Shown: positions 34,083 to 45,554 of the stretch, piece after piece | Layout of the letters: every line of letters begins with the position of its first letter | How positions within the stretch are numbered: position 1 is the stretch's first letter | Assembly (NCBI GenBank): GCA_958450365.1 | Contig: CAUEEP010000741.1 | Location: 1,062,001 to 1,126,000, forward strand | DNA length: 64,000 nucleotides | From: Mesorhabditis belari | Taxonomy: Eukaryota > Nematoda > Chromadorea > Rhabditida > Rhabditidae | Direction: 5' to 3' | Position numbers and translations under genes: made by a program | The notes under the pieces: generated by a model | Database searches by the model: none | What the model saw: only the letters and a program-made list of their open reading frames with translations | Told to the model about the DNA's origin: nothing

Positions 34083-37000
34083 ATGGAGGAAGACTACTAC
34101 GTGCCGGGAAACGAAACCTATGAAGAGGTGAGGCTAGTTTACTTACAAGCTGTTCGAAAGCTGCTGTTCGAAAGCTGCTGTTGGAAAGCTGCTGTTGGAA
34201 AGCTGCTGTTAGAAAGCTGCTGTTAGAAAGCTGCTGTTAGAAAGCTGCTGTTAGAAGGCTGCTGTTGGAAAGCTGCTGTTGGAAAGCTGCTGTTGGAAAG
34301 CTGCTGTTGGAAAGCTGCTGTTGGAAAGCTGCTGTTAGAAAGCTGCTGTTAGAAAGCTGCTGTTAGAAAGCTGCTGTTAGAAAGCTGCTTGCATCATCTG
34401 TTATAGGAAATTTCTTACAATTTGACTATAGTATTGTTGAGTATATACTATTATTTATAAAAGTTAACCTTTGAAAATGCTTTTAAATGTTTGTGAAAGT
34501 TTGTGAAAGTCAGTCAAAAGCTGTATTCTTGTTTTCTGTATACAAAGAAAGCTTGTATTCACAAAAGGAAATTGAAAGCGACTAACTTGTTAGCTATTTA
34601 TGACTAAAAGATACATAAAAACATCCACTAATGTACAGAATTATTAAAAACTTTTTTAGTACGATGAGAATCCGATGCTCACCAATCCGCTCGTTCAACC
34701 GGTGGCAGTGATCACTGTGGCGATTTACGTGATCGCTTTCACAATTGGCATCCCAGCGAATCTTTATGTGCTGTTTCGAATGCGGAGATGTGCTAGGTGA
34801 GTGGAAGAAATGGGGAACAGCTGGGGAACAGCTGAGAAACAAGAAACAGACATTTCTTCTTCAGCCATTCTTTACTTCCAGAAATTCAAGTCAAAGGAAC
34901 GTCGCTAGGTGCTCGTGATCTTTTAAAACTAGACCAATCGAGTTTCGGAGTCAACTAGTATGCAGTATCAAGTTTTTCGGAGTCAACTAGTATGCAAATT
35001 GTGCCAGATTAAAAAACCAAAAGAAATTGGTCGGGATTGAACCAGACTGCTTTGGACCCGTAGTCGGGAAGTTTAGTGATGCACCACGTCGCTAGTTGGC
35101 TTCTTGAAAATAAACCCAAGGAAGGAAGGAAGGAAGAAAGGAAGAAAGGAAGAAAGGAAGGAAGGAAGGAAGAAAGGAAGAAAGGAAGAAAGGAAGGAAG
35201 CTAAAACTTGTAATCCAGATATCTCGCGTTACAGGCCTCAAGGGTAAAAACTGAAAACGGATTCAGATTCAGCGTAGTCGATTATCTGGTATTGTTTCAA
35301 AAAGTCACAGCCACTTGGCGACATTCCGCTGGGATTCCAAATGTGGCGAGTAAGGAAAGTCCCTCAACACAGCCATTGCCCTATATCTGATTGAGTTTTT
35401 GAGTCATTTATCATTGCTAAAGTTTATTTAGTTGATATAGTTTATATAAAGCTATATAAAGCTTGTCAATGAGCTCATTTTGATTTGGAAAATAATCTAA
35501 AAAGGATGAAAGTCATGGAAATGAGTCATTGTGCAATGTTTGACTCATCAAAAAAAATCCTCATCGCTTTCCACATTCAAAAACTCCATTCTATTTTTAT
35601 TCTTTATTCAATCCAATCCAATCCAATCCAATTCAACCAAAACAATTTTTGGTTGACTCCAAAATTACCCCAAACTAATTCGATTCGGAAATTCGACTTA
35701 ATGTACCACAAATAATCCTGTACCACAAGATTTATGATCCAAAAGACAAGAGATCCAAAAGAATTCATTAATTCACTTCAAACCACTTCAACCACTTCAA
35801 AAACACGTGTTTCAAAGCAATTTTTGGCGATGTTGACAAGATGTTTTTGATGAAAAACGGGGGTTGACTAGGGAAATATGACTCTGTGTATTACCCATAA
35901 AGCTCAACTTGTTGACATAAAAACAGGTCTGTCTTGCAAGCGCAATAGGGACTTACGTGCTATTTCTAGGGTTTTTTTCTCAGGTTTTCCCGCAATAACT
36001 TAGGCTTTATTGATAGACATCAAAAAAAAACAACCGAATGTAAGTAACTTTTTGCGACTTTTGAGAAGCTTTGGGAGAGTTTTTCAATCGTGAGGGAAGA
36101 TTTTTGAGGGAAAGCTTCGTGAGTGAAGCCTGGTTTGAGAAAATTTACACCTAAAATTGAGGTGTGGGTACAAAAAAAGGCTGCTAATCATATAAATTGT
36201 ATAAATTGGCAGTAGAAATTGGCTGCTAATCGTTTAAATTGTATGGATTGGCTGTAAATTGGTTGCTAATCAGATAAATTGTATAAATTGGCAGTAGGAA
36301 TCGACTGCTAATCGTTTAAATTGTATAGATTGGCTGTAAATTGGTTGCTAATCATATAAATTGTATAAATTGGCAGTAGAAATTGGTTGCTAATCGTTTA
36401 AATTTTTATAAATTGACTGTAAATTGGTTCCTACGATCAAAATTGACTTCAAAAAAGCTTAAATTATCGTATCAAAGCTTCTTATCTCACCAAAGAGCTC
36501 CTTGAAGCGATTTGAGATCAAAGAGCTTTTAGGAGCGATTTGACTAGGTGATTTGACTTGATTCCAAGGTGCAAACACCCATTCAAGGGCAGCTTGAAAC
36601 GGCTTGCAAAACATGCTTCAATAGGCTAGTGGATAGTGTGCTAGCGTGTCGATCTTTTTTTGTCCCTGGCTCGGATCCACTGTCGATCAAACCTTGCTCC
36701 TTTTAGAAAAACACTTGAACATTAGTTTTTTTTATCAGTAGTCTCTTTTACCAGCGATCAGTAATCTCTTTTTTCTCTTACAATCTCTTGTCGGTAGCCT
36801 AGTGTGCTAAGGATACCCTTTTTGTCCCTGGTAAACGAAAATCGAACGAAATCCTCTCGCTGGCAGCCTCTAGGCTTGAGTTTTTACGCTAGTTTTAACT
36901 TATTATCTTACACTTAAAATAAAATTTTCAGAAACGATGTTGAACGATATCGAAATGGAACCGGGGTCGCGTTGTGCTCGATGGCGGCGGCTGATCTTTG

Positions 37001-40000
37001 CAGCTTGTTGCTGATTGGTGTTCACAATGCTCATGTGATGAATCTGGATGTGGGAGTGAGCCCGAGTATGGCTCGACCGTTTTGCAAGGTTTGTATGGCT
37101 TCTTTGCTCAAAACTTGAATCTGGTAAAGGTAAACTGCTTGTTTCGCTTACTTGTTTCAGAATGTAAGCCGGTAAGAAATTTAAGTAAGAATGCAAAAAT
37201 GCAAGAAGAATGTAAGAAGAATGTAAGAGGAATGTAGGAAGAATGTAGGAAGAATGTAGGAAGAATGGAGGAAGAATGTAGGAAGAATGTAGGAAGAATG
37301 CAAGAAGAATGCAAGAAGAATGTAAGGAGAATCTAAGAGAATGTACAAAAACGATGCACTTGCTTCAGGGAATGCTCTTCCTCACCCATACAATTACCGG
37401 GATCTCGATCTGGTCTTGGCTATTGCTTTCCTCACTTCGCTACCTCGCCATCTGCCATCCATTGTATCATCTTCGAATCTGGCAAATGCCCTATCGAGCG
37501 TTGGCTTTTATCATTGTAAGTTTTATCATTATAAGTTTTATCATTTCTTTTCAAAGCCAAAAAAACCCATCGCTTTTCACAGAATCCAAAAAATCAACTA
37601 GCAAAACTTTATTCGTATTCGAAATTTTCTCACATAAAACCCTTCAATTTGAGTCTATTTCTGAAAGTGCATTGATGTGTGAAAAAAAGGGGATTTCCTT
37701 GTTTCAAGGCTACATTTAAAATAAATGCTTTTCGTTTATTTCCAAAAATGAATTCTGATCTGTAATTTGAAATAAGAAAACTGAAGAAAATGCTATAAAT
37801 TTTCTTTTTGTAGCTTGCTGAAAGTTCAGCTTCAAAGTTCAGCTAAGCTTTAAAGTTCAGCTTTAAAGTTGTGCTTTAACGTTCAGCTTTAAACTTGTGC
37901 TTTAAGCTTCAGCTTTAAACTTGAGCTTTAAAGTTGAGCTTTAAAGTTGAGCTTTAAAGTTGAGCTTTAATCTTGAGCTTCAAAGTTGAGCTTTAAAGTT
38001 CAGCTTCAAAGTTGTGCTTCAAAGTTGTGCTTCAAAGTTGGGCTTTAAACCTGAGCTTTAAACTTGAGCTTTAAAGTTCAGCTCCAAAGCTGATCTAGAG
38101 TTGAGCTTCAAAGTTGATCTAGAGTTGAGCTTCAAAGCTGATCTAGAGTTGAGCTTCAAAGCTGATCTAGAGTTGAGCTTCAAAGCTGATCTAGAGTTGA
38201 GCTTCAAAGCTGATCTAGAGTTGAGCTTCAAAGTTGCAATCTAGAGTTGAGTTAACCTTGTTGCACTTATGATTTAAGGATCTTATGATTAAAAAAAGAC
38301 TAAAGGAATTGGTCAATTTGAAAATTTTCATTTATTTACAACCAAATTAAACCGCTTTCTGAGTCACTCTCTTAAGCTTTTCATTCAAATGGGATAAGCT
38401 GTGGCTAATCGAGAAATCTTTCGTCTTTCCCCGCTAGTGAATTATTGAGCAACTCGTTTCTTACTTTAAAAAATTTCTCTTTCAAGATCAAGGTAAAGAT
38501 TTGGAACAGAAACAGAAACAAAAAACATTTAAAATAAACAAATAACAAAAGAATCTCTTTCTAGTCAATGTCAACTCTGTTGAATATCTGGTTGCTTGTG
38601 GCGATTGATGCGAGACCGAATGGAGAGTGTACTCAGGTAAAGTTTAGAAGTGAAATACAAAATATCATTTAGAATCTCTCAGATTTTCAAATTACTAACA
38701 TTTCTAGCTTGTTTACAGCTTTAATTCTCCAAGTTCATGTTCCAACTGAAGCCCGGAGTCCTGTAAGCCAGGCCAGGCTAGCTAGGCCAAAGCTAGGCCA
38801 AAGCTAGGCCAAAGCTAGGCCAAAGCTAGGCCAGAAACTAGATCAGAGCCAATTCTAGGCCTGACTTCTAGCTGGTTCAATAGTTTTTGTAATAAGAAGT
38901 GAAGGAATTGACAAGAAAAGGGAGAGGAGAACTGTCGAGCTTTTGCTTTCCGGGCGAGGAACTAGGTCAGAGTTGGCTCAAATGCTCTAACCACTGAGCC
39001 ATCCAGGACTAACTTGAGAGAAAGAGAAGGGAAGAGAAAGAGGGAAAGAAGAAAGGAAGAAAGGAAGAAAGGAAGGAAGGAAGGAAGGACGGAAGAAAGA
39101 AAGAAAGGAAGAAAGGAAGAAAGGAAGAAAGGAAGAAAGAAATAGTCTTCAGAACCGTCAGAGGCTTGGATCTAGACCTAGAAAATTTGCTCTTGAAACC
39201 ATTCTGATAGTTGAAGCTTTCGGAACCGACTATTATATTAGGTTGGTGCAGATGAAACTTCCGTCACACTTGTTTGTTTATATTTTGAACCTAATAAAAG
39301 TTTTTATTGAAGATATTTGTCTATCTGAAAGAGCGTCTCTTTGCGCGTCTTTTGATATCTAAGACTTATGCGTTTTACTTAATTTGAAGTAATTTTTAGC
39401 TTCTAGAAAATGGTTGACGAAAAATTTCGAGTGCGGGTTTGCTTGTTGTATGATTTTAAACAAGGCAGAACGCCTGCGGAATCTCATCGTGCTCTGTGCA
39501 AAGCATTCGGCGATGACGTGTTGTCCGAACGTCAATGCCGGACTTGGTTTCAGCGCTTCCGAGACGGTGATGAGAGTTTGGAAGACGAAAAACGCGGGAA
39601 TCCGCCTCAAATTGTCGACAACGATGAGTTGAAGAACGCTATCGAATCGGATCCATGCCAAAAAACTCGGGAGCTTGCAGAGCTGTTTGACTGCGACCAT
39701 ACAACCATTCTCCGCCATTTGCACGCAATTGGTAAGACGAATCAGTGTGGAAAATGGGTGCCACATCAGCTCAGCGACGCAAACAAAGCGGCTCGAGCTA
39801 CGATGGCTGGAATTCTCGTCCGCCGCGCAAAGACCGCCGGTTTTCTCGACTCCATTGTTACGGCAGATGAAAAGTGGATATGTTACGACAACACAGCAAG
39901 AAAACGGCAGTGGTTGGACGCCGGTGAACCGCCAAAACCGACTCCCAAACCGAATATCCACGGAAAAAAGGTGATGCTTTGTATTTGGTGGAATAGTAAA

Positions 40001-41222
40001 GGTCTCGTGTATTCTGAGATGCTGGATTCGGGCCAAAGAGTCACGGCGGATCTCTACAAAGCCCAATTGAGCCGCGTGGACCAGGTATTGCGTCGTCAAG
40101 GCAATAACACGGCGACTACAAAATTCCTCCACGATAACGCTCGACCCCACACCGCAAAGATCACCCAGCAGAAAATCGAGGATTTGGACTGGGAAGTTCT
40201 GCCTCATCCGCCATATAGCCCGGACTTGGCCCCATCCGACTACCACTTGTTTCGGTCGATGCAGCATTCTTTAGCAGGAAAAAAACTCAAGAACCGCGAA
40301 GAAGTTGAAATCTGGGTGTCCAACTTCTTCGAGTCGCAGTTGCCCGAGTTCTTCGAAAAGGGCATCCATTCTCTGCGTGGAAGATGGCAAAGAGTCATTG
40401 ATAATGATGGCGAATATCTTTTGGATTGAGGTTCTGTATTAGGATTTTTATAATAAATTTTGTTTATGGTTCCAACGGAAGTTTCATCTGCACCAACCTA
40501 ATATAATACTTGTGTTCTTTACATTGCATAGATCAAACCTTTTAAACCCTCGATGGATCGTTGTATTTGTTAAACTCTAAAAAACCGTTTTTATCTATCA
40601 CCTTCAGGTCCCGATCATGAAAAACTCGATGACGGCCAACCGGGTTTTCCACATTGTCGAGTGCATTTGGTCATTTTGTATCCCGTGTGCGGTCATCGTC
40701 ATCATGGATACTTCTGTTGTGCTTGAATCAACGTTAGCTTTATTGATAATAATAATAATAATAATCTCATCTTCAGATATTTCTTCAACTTTCTAATTCA
40801 TAAATATTTCAGGTCATTTCGTTGGTTTCGCGTGAAGAAAGGAGAGTTGAAAAGAAGGAAAAGCGCACTCGAAGAGATCATAAAACTCACAAGATCGAAT
40901 TCGGGGAGAATGAAGGTGAGGAAAAGATATAAAACACAATACTTTATGATTAGAAATTTCAAAATATTCATTTTGAGTCTATTGAAATGAATTTTGAACT
41001 GATTGAAGGGATTGTTCAGAGTAAGATTTGCTACAAAAGTTGAAGTCCAATTGAACTAAAACAATCAGTAAAAGATTCAGAGAAACAATGAAAAACTGTA
41101 CTTATTATGTAAATTATCATAATTAGCATGTCAAACAAGGCAAACATCTTTCTGCTTTTGCTTCTTCTTCTTCTTCTGCTTCTTTTTCCTCTTCTTCCTC
41201 TTCTTCCTCTTGTTCCTCTTCT

Positions 41223-41254
<32 letters not shown>

Positions 41255-43130
41255 TTCTTCTTCTTCTTCTTCTTCCTTCCTCTTCTTCTCTCTTCTTCTT
41301 CCTCTTCTTCTTCTTCTTCTCCATCCTCTTCTTCCTCTTCTTCTTCTTGTCAATAACTTTTCAATTCTCTGGTTCAGTTACACAATCTGGAAATCCACAC
41401 TTTGTACAGACTCTATCAGATCTGTTAAATCTATTTATATTCTTTCAAATCCTATAAATAAACCCTTTCTAGTACACTCCTTTTCATTTCTTGTTTTCAT
41501 TTAATTAGAGAAATAACAATAATGAGGTGTTCAAGCTCGTAGAAACATTTCCGATTGGGTAACTAAATCAAAGCTAAACCAGTCCAAAGCTAAACCAGTC
41601 CAAAGCTAAACGAGTCTAAAGTCAAACCAGGTAACTAAACGAGTTGGATAACTAAACACTACATGTTTTCCAATATCAATTCCAGTTCCAGGCTCGTCAA
41701 CAGCGTGCTCTTTGTCGTTGGTTGTTAATCGCTTTGATTTGTGTTCTTTTGAACACCCCTGAGAATACGATTCGTCTGATTAGTCTTTTTGGGATCATGG
41801 AAGGATTCAACACAAGTCCCTATTACTTCATTGCCCGGATGCTTGCTCAAGTGCTGTATTTCAGGTAGAAAAAGCTCTAACTTTTTTTTGATGGAGTTCG
41901 GTTTTTTCAGTCAATTCGCTTTCAATGCGATCTACTTAGCGCTTTTTGTGTACGACAAGAGTAGCCGAGCAAAACATGTACATGATGGAAGCAATTATAA
42001 TTCACATGCTGGTGAGTGTGCTAATGTAAATTACAGTGCTGTTACAAAGCCAGGTTAGATAGTAATCTAGGCTAGAGCTAGGGCAGGGTCAGAGTTCGGG
42101 ATCAGGCCAATGCTAGGCCAATGCCAAGCCAATGCCAGACCAATGCTAGGCCAATGTTAGGCCAATGTTAGGACAATGCCGTGTACCCAGAGCCAGACTA
42201 ACTGCCAGACCAATGCCAGTTTAGGCCCAGAGCCAGACTAACTGCCAGACCAATGCCAGGCCAATGCCAGTGTTAGGCCCAGAGCCAGACTAACTGACAG
42301 ACCAATGCCAGGCCAATGCCAGTGTTAGGCCCAGAGCCAGACTAACTGACAGATCAGTCCGATTTTGGCTTTATATATCTTCTTGTATTTAATATCGAAA
42401 ATATGTAACAAGTTTATACACTAAAAGCTATCAAAGATTTAAGTAAGCCAAAAAAGAGATATTTGTGCATTTCTGTGCATTTTTATGCATCAAGTTTAGC
42501 TCTAGAAATTCTCTATCTCTGCAGAGAATTGCAAGAAACAAAAAAACCAATCTAGCAGTCGATCAACTAACCAGGACTCATGCACAAAAGCCCAACCTCA
42601 CCGCTCATTTCAGTTCACCACGTGATCGTGGCCGAGGCTCTTGTGCAACATTTTGCTTTTTACATGAGTTCCTCACGTACAAATTCCCGTCGTACCACAA
42701 TGAAATCAGTGAAATCCGCTGGCGCGTCGGCGTCAACCAAAAAGTGATTAGCATGTCGAAATGGGCACATTTTCTCACTTTACACCCAAATCTATAGCAC
42801 TTTTCTCATTTCAAAGTACACGATCTCATCAAAATCTATCCTTTAATTGAAAAAGAAAAGCTCAGAAATCATTAGAAAACAGATCATTGCAAATCTCAAG
42901 CAATTCCAGCTCTCCCTCATCCACTGAGATCTCGTCGTGGGTCCACATGTTGTGAGAGTCCGCCGTTGGCCCCAAGGACGAGTCCGCCGATGATTCCAAA
43001 CGGGAAACTCTTGCATCCACAAATGAGTCTCACAACAAGTCGATCACTTCTCGATCCATTGTTCTCATCGCCGGAAATCTCATCGAGCGATCTCGCAGAT
43101 CTCGCAGAGCGAGAGATATCGCATAATTGA
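34083..43130 (+). CDS. Class A (rhodopsin-like) 7TM receptor, 399 aa
   Basis: Ten exons join in phase: 34083-34127, 34660-34796, 36932-37088, 37369-37515, 38565-38636, 40608-40732, 40813-40915, 41686-41864, 41911-42011, 42614-42747. The N-terminus has an N-glycosylation site (GNETYEE). TM1 ends IGIPANLYVLFRM, TM2 holds MAAADLCSLLLI, and the TM3 cysteine is in ARPFCK. TM3 ends LRYLAICHP, replacing DRY. TM4 is STLLNIWLLVAID, the loop Cys is in GECTQ and TM5 is IWSFCIPCAVIVIMD. The third inner loop is basic, TM6 reads CRWLLIALICVLLN and TM7 FNAIYLALFVYD, replacing NPxxY. A nematode peptide or orphan receptor is likely; the ligand is unknown. Exon 42910-43130 may give an alternative Pro/Ser-rich tail using the donor at 42,691/42,692. 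A mariner lies in intron 5 and arrays fill introns 1-4. Confidence 0.88.
34140..34388. repeat. 14-bp minisatellite in GPCR intron 1
   Basis: About seventeen copies of GAAAGCTGCTGTTR, with R alternating in blocks. Confidence 0.95.
35027..35200 (-). repeat. tRNA-like SINE with 5' pyrimidine tract, GPCR intron 2
   Basis: Minus strand 35100-35027 has TAGCGACGTGGTGCATCAC (box A-like) and CTGGTTCAATCCCGACC (box B). A GGAA/GAAA tract on the plus strand (35,113-35,200) lies upstream of box A in its own orientation, like the copies at 31.1, 38.9 and 59.4 kb. Confidence 0.6.
36170..36430. repeat. Tandem repeat of about 45 bp in GPCR intron 2
   Basis: Alternating units with TTGCTAATCATATAAATTG, TATAAATTGGCAGTAG and GCTAATCGTTTAAATTGTAT; about six units. 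Confidence 0.85.
36620..36688 (+). repeat. tRNA-like module in GPCR intron 2
   Basis: TAGGCTAGTGGATAGTGTGC resembles a box A and TGGCTCGGATCCACTG a diverged box B. A second, more decayed relative may lie at 36,790-36,840. Confidence 0.35.
37190..37340. repeat. 11/12-bp minisatellite in GPCR intron 3
   Basis: About twelve copies of AAGAATGTAGG with AAGAATGCAAG variants. Confidence 0.9.
37825..38250. repeat. Two adjoining minisatellites in GPCR intron 4
   Basis: About eighteen units like GTTGAGCTTTAAA (13 bp) pass into about six units of 24 bp (AGCTGATCTAGAGTTGAGCT plus TCAA), so the longer unit seems to have grown from the shorter one. Confidence 0.9.
38930..39145 (-). repeat. tRNA-like SINE with 5' (CTTT/CTTC)n tract, GPCR intron 5
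   Basis: Minus strand 39010-38930 has TGGCTCAGTGGTTAGAGCAT (box A); box B is decayed. A GGAAGAAA tract on the plus strand (39,045-39,141) lies upstream of box A. Downstream it keeps TCAATTCCTTCACTTC, shared with the copy at 31.1 kb. It sits about 90 bp from the mariner. Confidence 0.6.
39238..40501 (+). mobile_element. Intact mariner element, 1,264 bp
   Basis: The ends are inverted copies of TTAGGTTGGTGCAGATGAAA continuing CTTCCGT. TA dinucleotides flank it at 39236-39237 and 40502-40503. The flanks read TATTATA and TATAATA, so the empty site was the palindrome TATTATATAATA with insertion at the central TA. It lies in intron 5 of the GPCR gene, same orientation, with the splice sites intact. 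Confidence 0.95.
39410..40429 (+). CDS. Mariner transposase, DD34D, 339 aa, apparently intact
   Basis: A single uninterrupted frame of 339 codons, the usual mariner length. The N-terminal paired helix-turn-helix DNA-binding region covers about residues 1-115 and closes with KWVPHQLSD. The catalytic domain carries Asp153 in VTADEKW, Asp242 in LHDNARPH and Asp277 in LAPSDYHLF, which leaves exactly 34 residues between the second and third Asp. These residues bind metal for cut-and-paste transposition at TA sites. The C-terminus ends RWQRVIDNDGEYLLD. An AATAAA lies at 40,452-40,457 before the right terminal repeat. All key residues are present, so the element could be active or only recently silenced. 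Older relatives at 6.65 and 46.06 kb show the family has been here before. Confidence 0.95.
   Translation: MVDEKFRVRVCLLYDFKQGRTPAESHRALCKAFGDDVLSERQCRTWFQRFRDGDESLEDEKRGNPPQIVDNDELKNAIESDPCQKTRELAELFDCDHTTILRHLHAIGKTNQCGKWVPHQLSDANKAARATMAGILVRRAKTAGFLDSIVTADEKWICYDNTARKRQWLDAGEPPKPTPKPNIHGKKVMLCIWWNSKGLVYSEMLDSGQRVTADLYKAQLSRVDQVLRRQGNNTATTKFLHDNARPHTAKITQQKIEDLDWEVLPHPPYSPDLAPSDYHLFRSMQHSLAGKKLKNREEVEIWVSNFFESQLPEFFEKGIHSLRGRWQRVIDNDGEYLLD
41150..41350. repeat. TTC/TCC microsatellite in GPCR intron 7
   Basis: Dense CTTCTTCTT with CTC interruptions. It yields spurious poly-Leu, poly-Arg and poly-Glu frames. Confidence 0.97.
42085..42360. repeat. Tandem repeat in GPCR intron 9
   Basis: Units around GCCAGACCAATGCCAGGCC and TTAGGCCCAGAGCCAGACTA; the longest unit is about 65 bp and is present three to four times. 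Confidence 0.85.
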
Positions 43131-43302
43131 TCTGTGAATTTGTAAATTATCAAGACATGGTGAATTAAAGGAAATCAAAGAAATCAAAATCAAATTAAAT
43201 CAAAGAAAATGGAGGAAATCAAAGAAAATTCATTTGTTCAATGCAAGAAATTCAAGAATTTCTCGAATTTCTTGAATTTCAAGAAAAATTTAAGAAATTC
43301 AT

Positions 43303-43896
43303 TTACCCTAAAGTCGCGAGTATAAGTTCTGCTCGGTTTTCGCATGCAAATTGACGGCTGTCTCCGGTGCGGTGTGTCGAGGGTTCGAACCCCGCTGCAG
43401 CATAATTTTTTTGCTTTTTAAGTTAACAGTTAACAAGAACAATAATAGAAGTAAATTTATTGAGGGTTATAGCAATTTTATGCTGTTATTTGTTGCTCCG
43501 GGCGTGGCTCGGCGCGTCCGCCCTGCTCCTCTCCAGTGCTCAGTCTTATGGATCCCTCCCTGGCCTCTTCATGGCCCTCCCTGGCCTCTTCATCCGGCCA
43601 AAGTCCACGTCGACGGTCGAAAGAGATGCTTTCCAGCGTCTTCTTCAACACTATCGTCTGGATGTATCCATGCACATAACAAATAGCAATGGTGATAGGC
43701 TGTCAGCAATGGTGATAGGCTGCCAGCAATGGTGATAGGCCTGTAGTATCCCGCGCTCCAAGAACAATAATAAAAGTTTATATAACAATAAAAATGTATA
43801 AAAACCCAACAAAAGAAATTCAAAGCAATTAAAGCGAATGTAAATTAAGGCAGAACTTATCCTCGGATGAACCTATACTCGAGACTTTAGGGTAAA
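43303..43896. mobile_element. 594-bp TIR element carrying a tRNA-like module
   Basis: Inverted ends TTTACCCTAAAGTC, then one variable base and CGAGTATA; a further inner match AAGTTCTGC/GCAGAACTT. Inside are a tRNA-like box B (GAGGGTTCGAACCCC at 43,379-43,393), three copies of AGCAATGGTGATAGGC near 43,680-43,740, and an unsupported Leu-rich frame that opens with TTG, not ATG. Confidence 0.65.
43350..43403 (+). repeat. tRNA-like module inside the TIR element
   Basis: A perfect 5-bp T-stem around TTCGAAC in GAGGGTTCGAACCCCGC. The D-arm half is poor, so a tRNA gene is unlikely. Confidence 0.45.
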
Positions 43897-44261
43897 ACAA
43901 AAATTTCTAGCTGTTCTGATTGCTGACTGCTATTCTGTTTTTGTGAAATATTCATATCTGAATATCTTTTAATATTCTTAACCAATGATTTTTTGATTTC
44001 ATGACTTATAAACTAAAAAAACTGTGACTTCAAATTTAAAAACAATTTTAAAATTGTTTAAGGGCACAGTTTGATCGTTTAATCTTTTAATCGTTTAATC
44101 TTTGTATCTAAATTTCTTTTTCTTTAACTGAATCACTTTTATTTTCTTTATCTTTATCTTTTATCATCAATAACTTTTAACTGAATTGGAGCTGAATTTG
44201 GACTTCCTTTAACTGAATTTGGTGATAATTGGATTATCACCAATTTCTTTAACAAATTCCC

Positions 44262-44690
44262 CCCGGGGTACGCTAATTTCCGCAATTTTTTTTTTGCGCA
44301 ATAGGGTCATTTGCGTTTGCGTTTGCGCAACTCGCCATAACTTTCCTTTAAGTGGACCAATCTTTATGATTTTGGTTTCATTTTGTTGCACTTATTGAGA
44401 TCTACAAAATGGCACAAAGAGCAAAAGATTGGCCCACTGAGAAGAAAGTTGTTGATCAAAAAGAGTCAGAAGGAAGATGGTCATGAACTAGATGAGTCAT
44501 AACTTTCTTCTAAATTGGTCAATCTTTCTGCTCTTTGTGCCATTTTGTTGCACTTATTGAGATCTACAAAATGAAACCAAAATCATAAAGATTGACCAAC
44601 TTAGAAGAAAGTTATGGCAAGTTGCGCAAAACGATCCAGTTGTGCAAATGCGTAAAAGATTAGCGGAAATTAGCTTACCCCATTTCCCCT
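44262..44690. mobile_element. 430-bp foldback element
   Basis: Ends GGGGTACGCTAATTTCCGC and GCGGAAATTAGCTTACCCC are near-perfect inverted copies and the arms pair over about 200 bp. Each arm also holds a small inner palindrome around GTTGCACTTATTGAGATCTAC flanked by ATTTT/AAAAT. Confidence 0.75.
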
Positions 44691-45351
44691 TTTAAAATTT
44701 CCTTTTTTTGCCATTTATTTTACGGGTTTATTCTCCAATCGATCTCGGCTATTTATATTATTTTTCTTTTTCTGATCGGGTTTTGTAAAATAAATCTGTT
44801 TTTACTCTTTTAAAGGTTTTACTTCAAAATACACTTGTTTACAATGAAAATATTGTTGGTTTGTGTGGTGAATCACGGAAAATCGCGAAATAACAGAAAT
44901 AATTGAGCGAATGGGTAGAATAAACACAGAAAAGAGGAGAATTTTGAAGAAAAAAAGAGCTCTAGTTTGTTTTGTTAGAGATTCTTTTGAATAACAGAAA
45001 TCAAAACTGATGGAAATTTAGCATCAAATAGATTTTTTATGTCTTTATTTGTATTTTCGCCTTTCAAATTGGCCATTTTCAATTTTTTATCGAGAAAATC
45101 ACGAAAACTAGATGTTTTTCTTGTTGGTCAGTCACCCTAGTCAAATTCTCTCTCAAAATCAGCGTTAGTTTTGTAAAATCATAGCGTTACTTTTGTCAAA
45201 AACAATTATTCATGCATAAAAAGTCGTTTTATCGAAATTATTGCATTAAAATGCAAAAATCTCGAGCCCCTCGAATTTTTTCAAAAAACTGTTTAGACAG
45301 TCTTGTAGCCTAAACTTTTTGAAACATAGAATTTCTTGGTCAGAAATTGAT
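44691..45351. other. No gene seen
   Basis: AT-rich DNA without supportable exons. Confidence 0.3.
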
Positions 45352-45428
45352 TGGCGGTAGCCTCGAGGAGTTCGGGCCGTTAGGCTGAAAGTCGCAAAAT
45401 CCTGGGTCAAAATCCAAAATCACTCGCC
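45352..45428 (+). repeat. Decayed tRNA-like module
   Basis: GGCGGTAGCCTCGAGGAGTT resembles a 5' half and CTGGGTCAAAATCC a decayed box B; the 3' end ACTCGCC could pair weakly with the 5' GGCGGT. Confidence 0.3.
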
Positions 45429-45554
45429 AAATCGGTACCAGATTGGAAGGTCTTCCAACAATTTTTCCAATTCAACAATGTCTTTGCACCAAGCACTTTC
45501 TAATTCCACAATATCTTCCAACAATTCTTTCTAATTCTACAATGTCTTTCACTA

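Noticed and set aside
39359..40267. 302-codon minus-strand ORF
   Set aside because: Shadow of the mariner transposase on the opposite strand.
41031..41457. ORFs of poly-Leu, poly-Arg and poly-Glu
   Set aside because: Same cause: a CTT microsatellite within a GPCR intron.
42917..43153. 78-codon minus-strand ORF
   Set aside because: Opposite strand of the candidate GPCR tail exon, which fits splice phase on the plus strand.
43460..43735. Signal-peptide-like ORF (Leu-rich start)
   Set aside because: It begins with TTG, lies inside a TIR element and runs through small tandem repeats.
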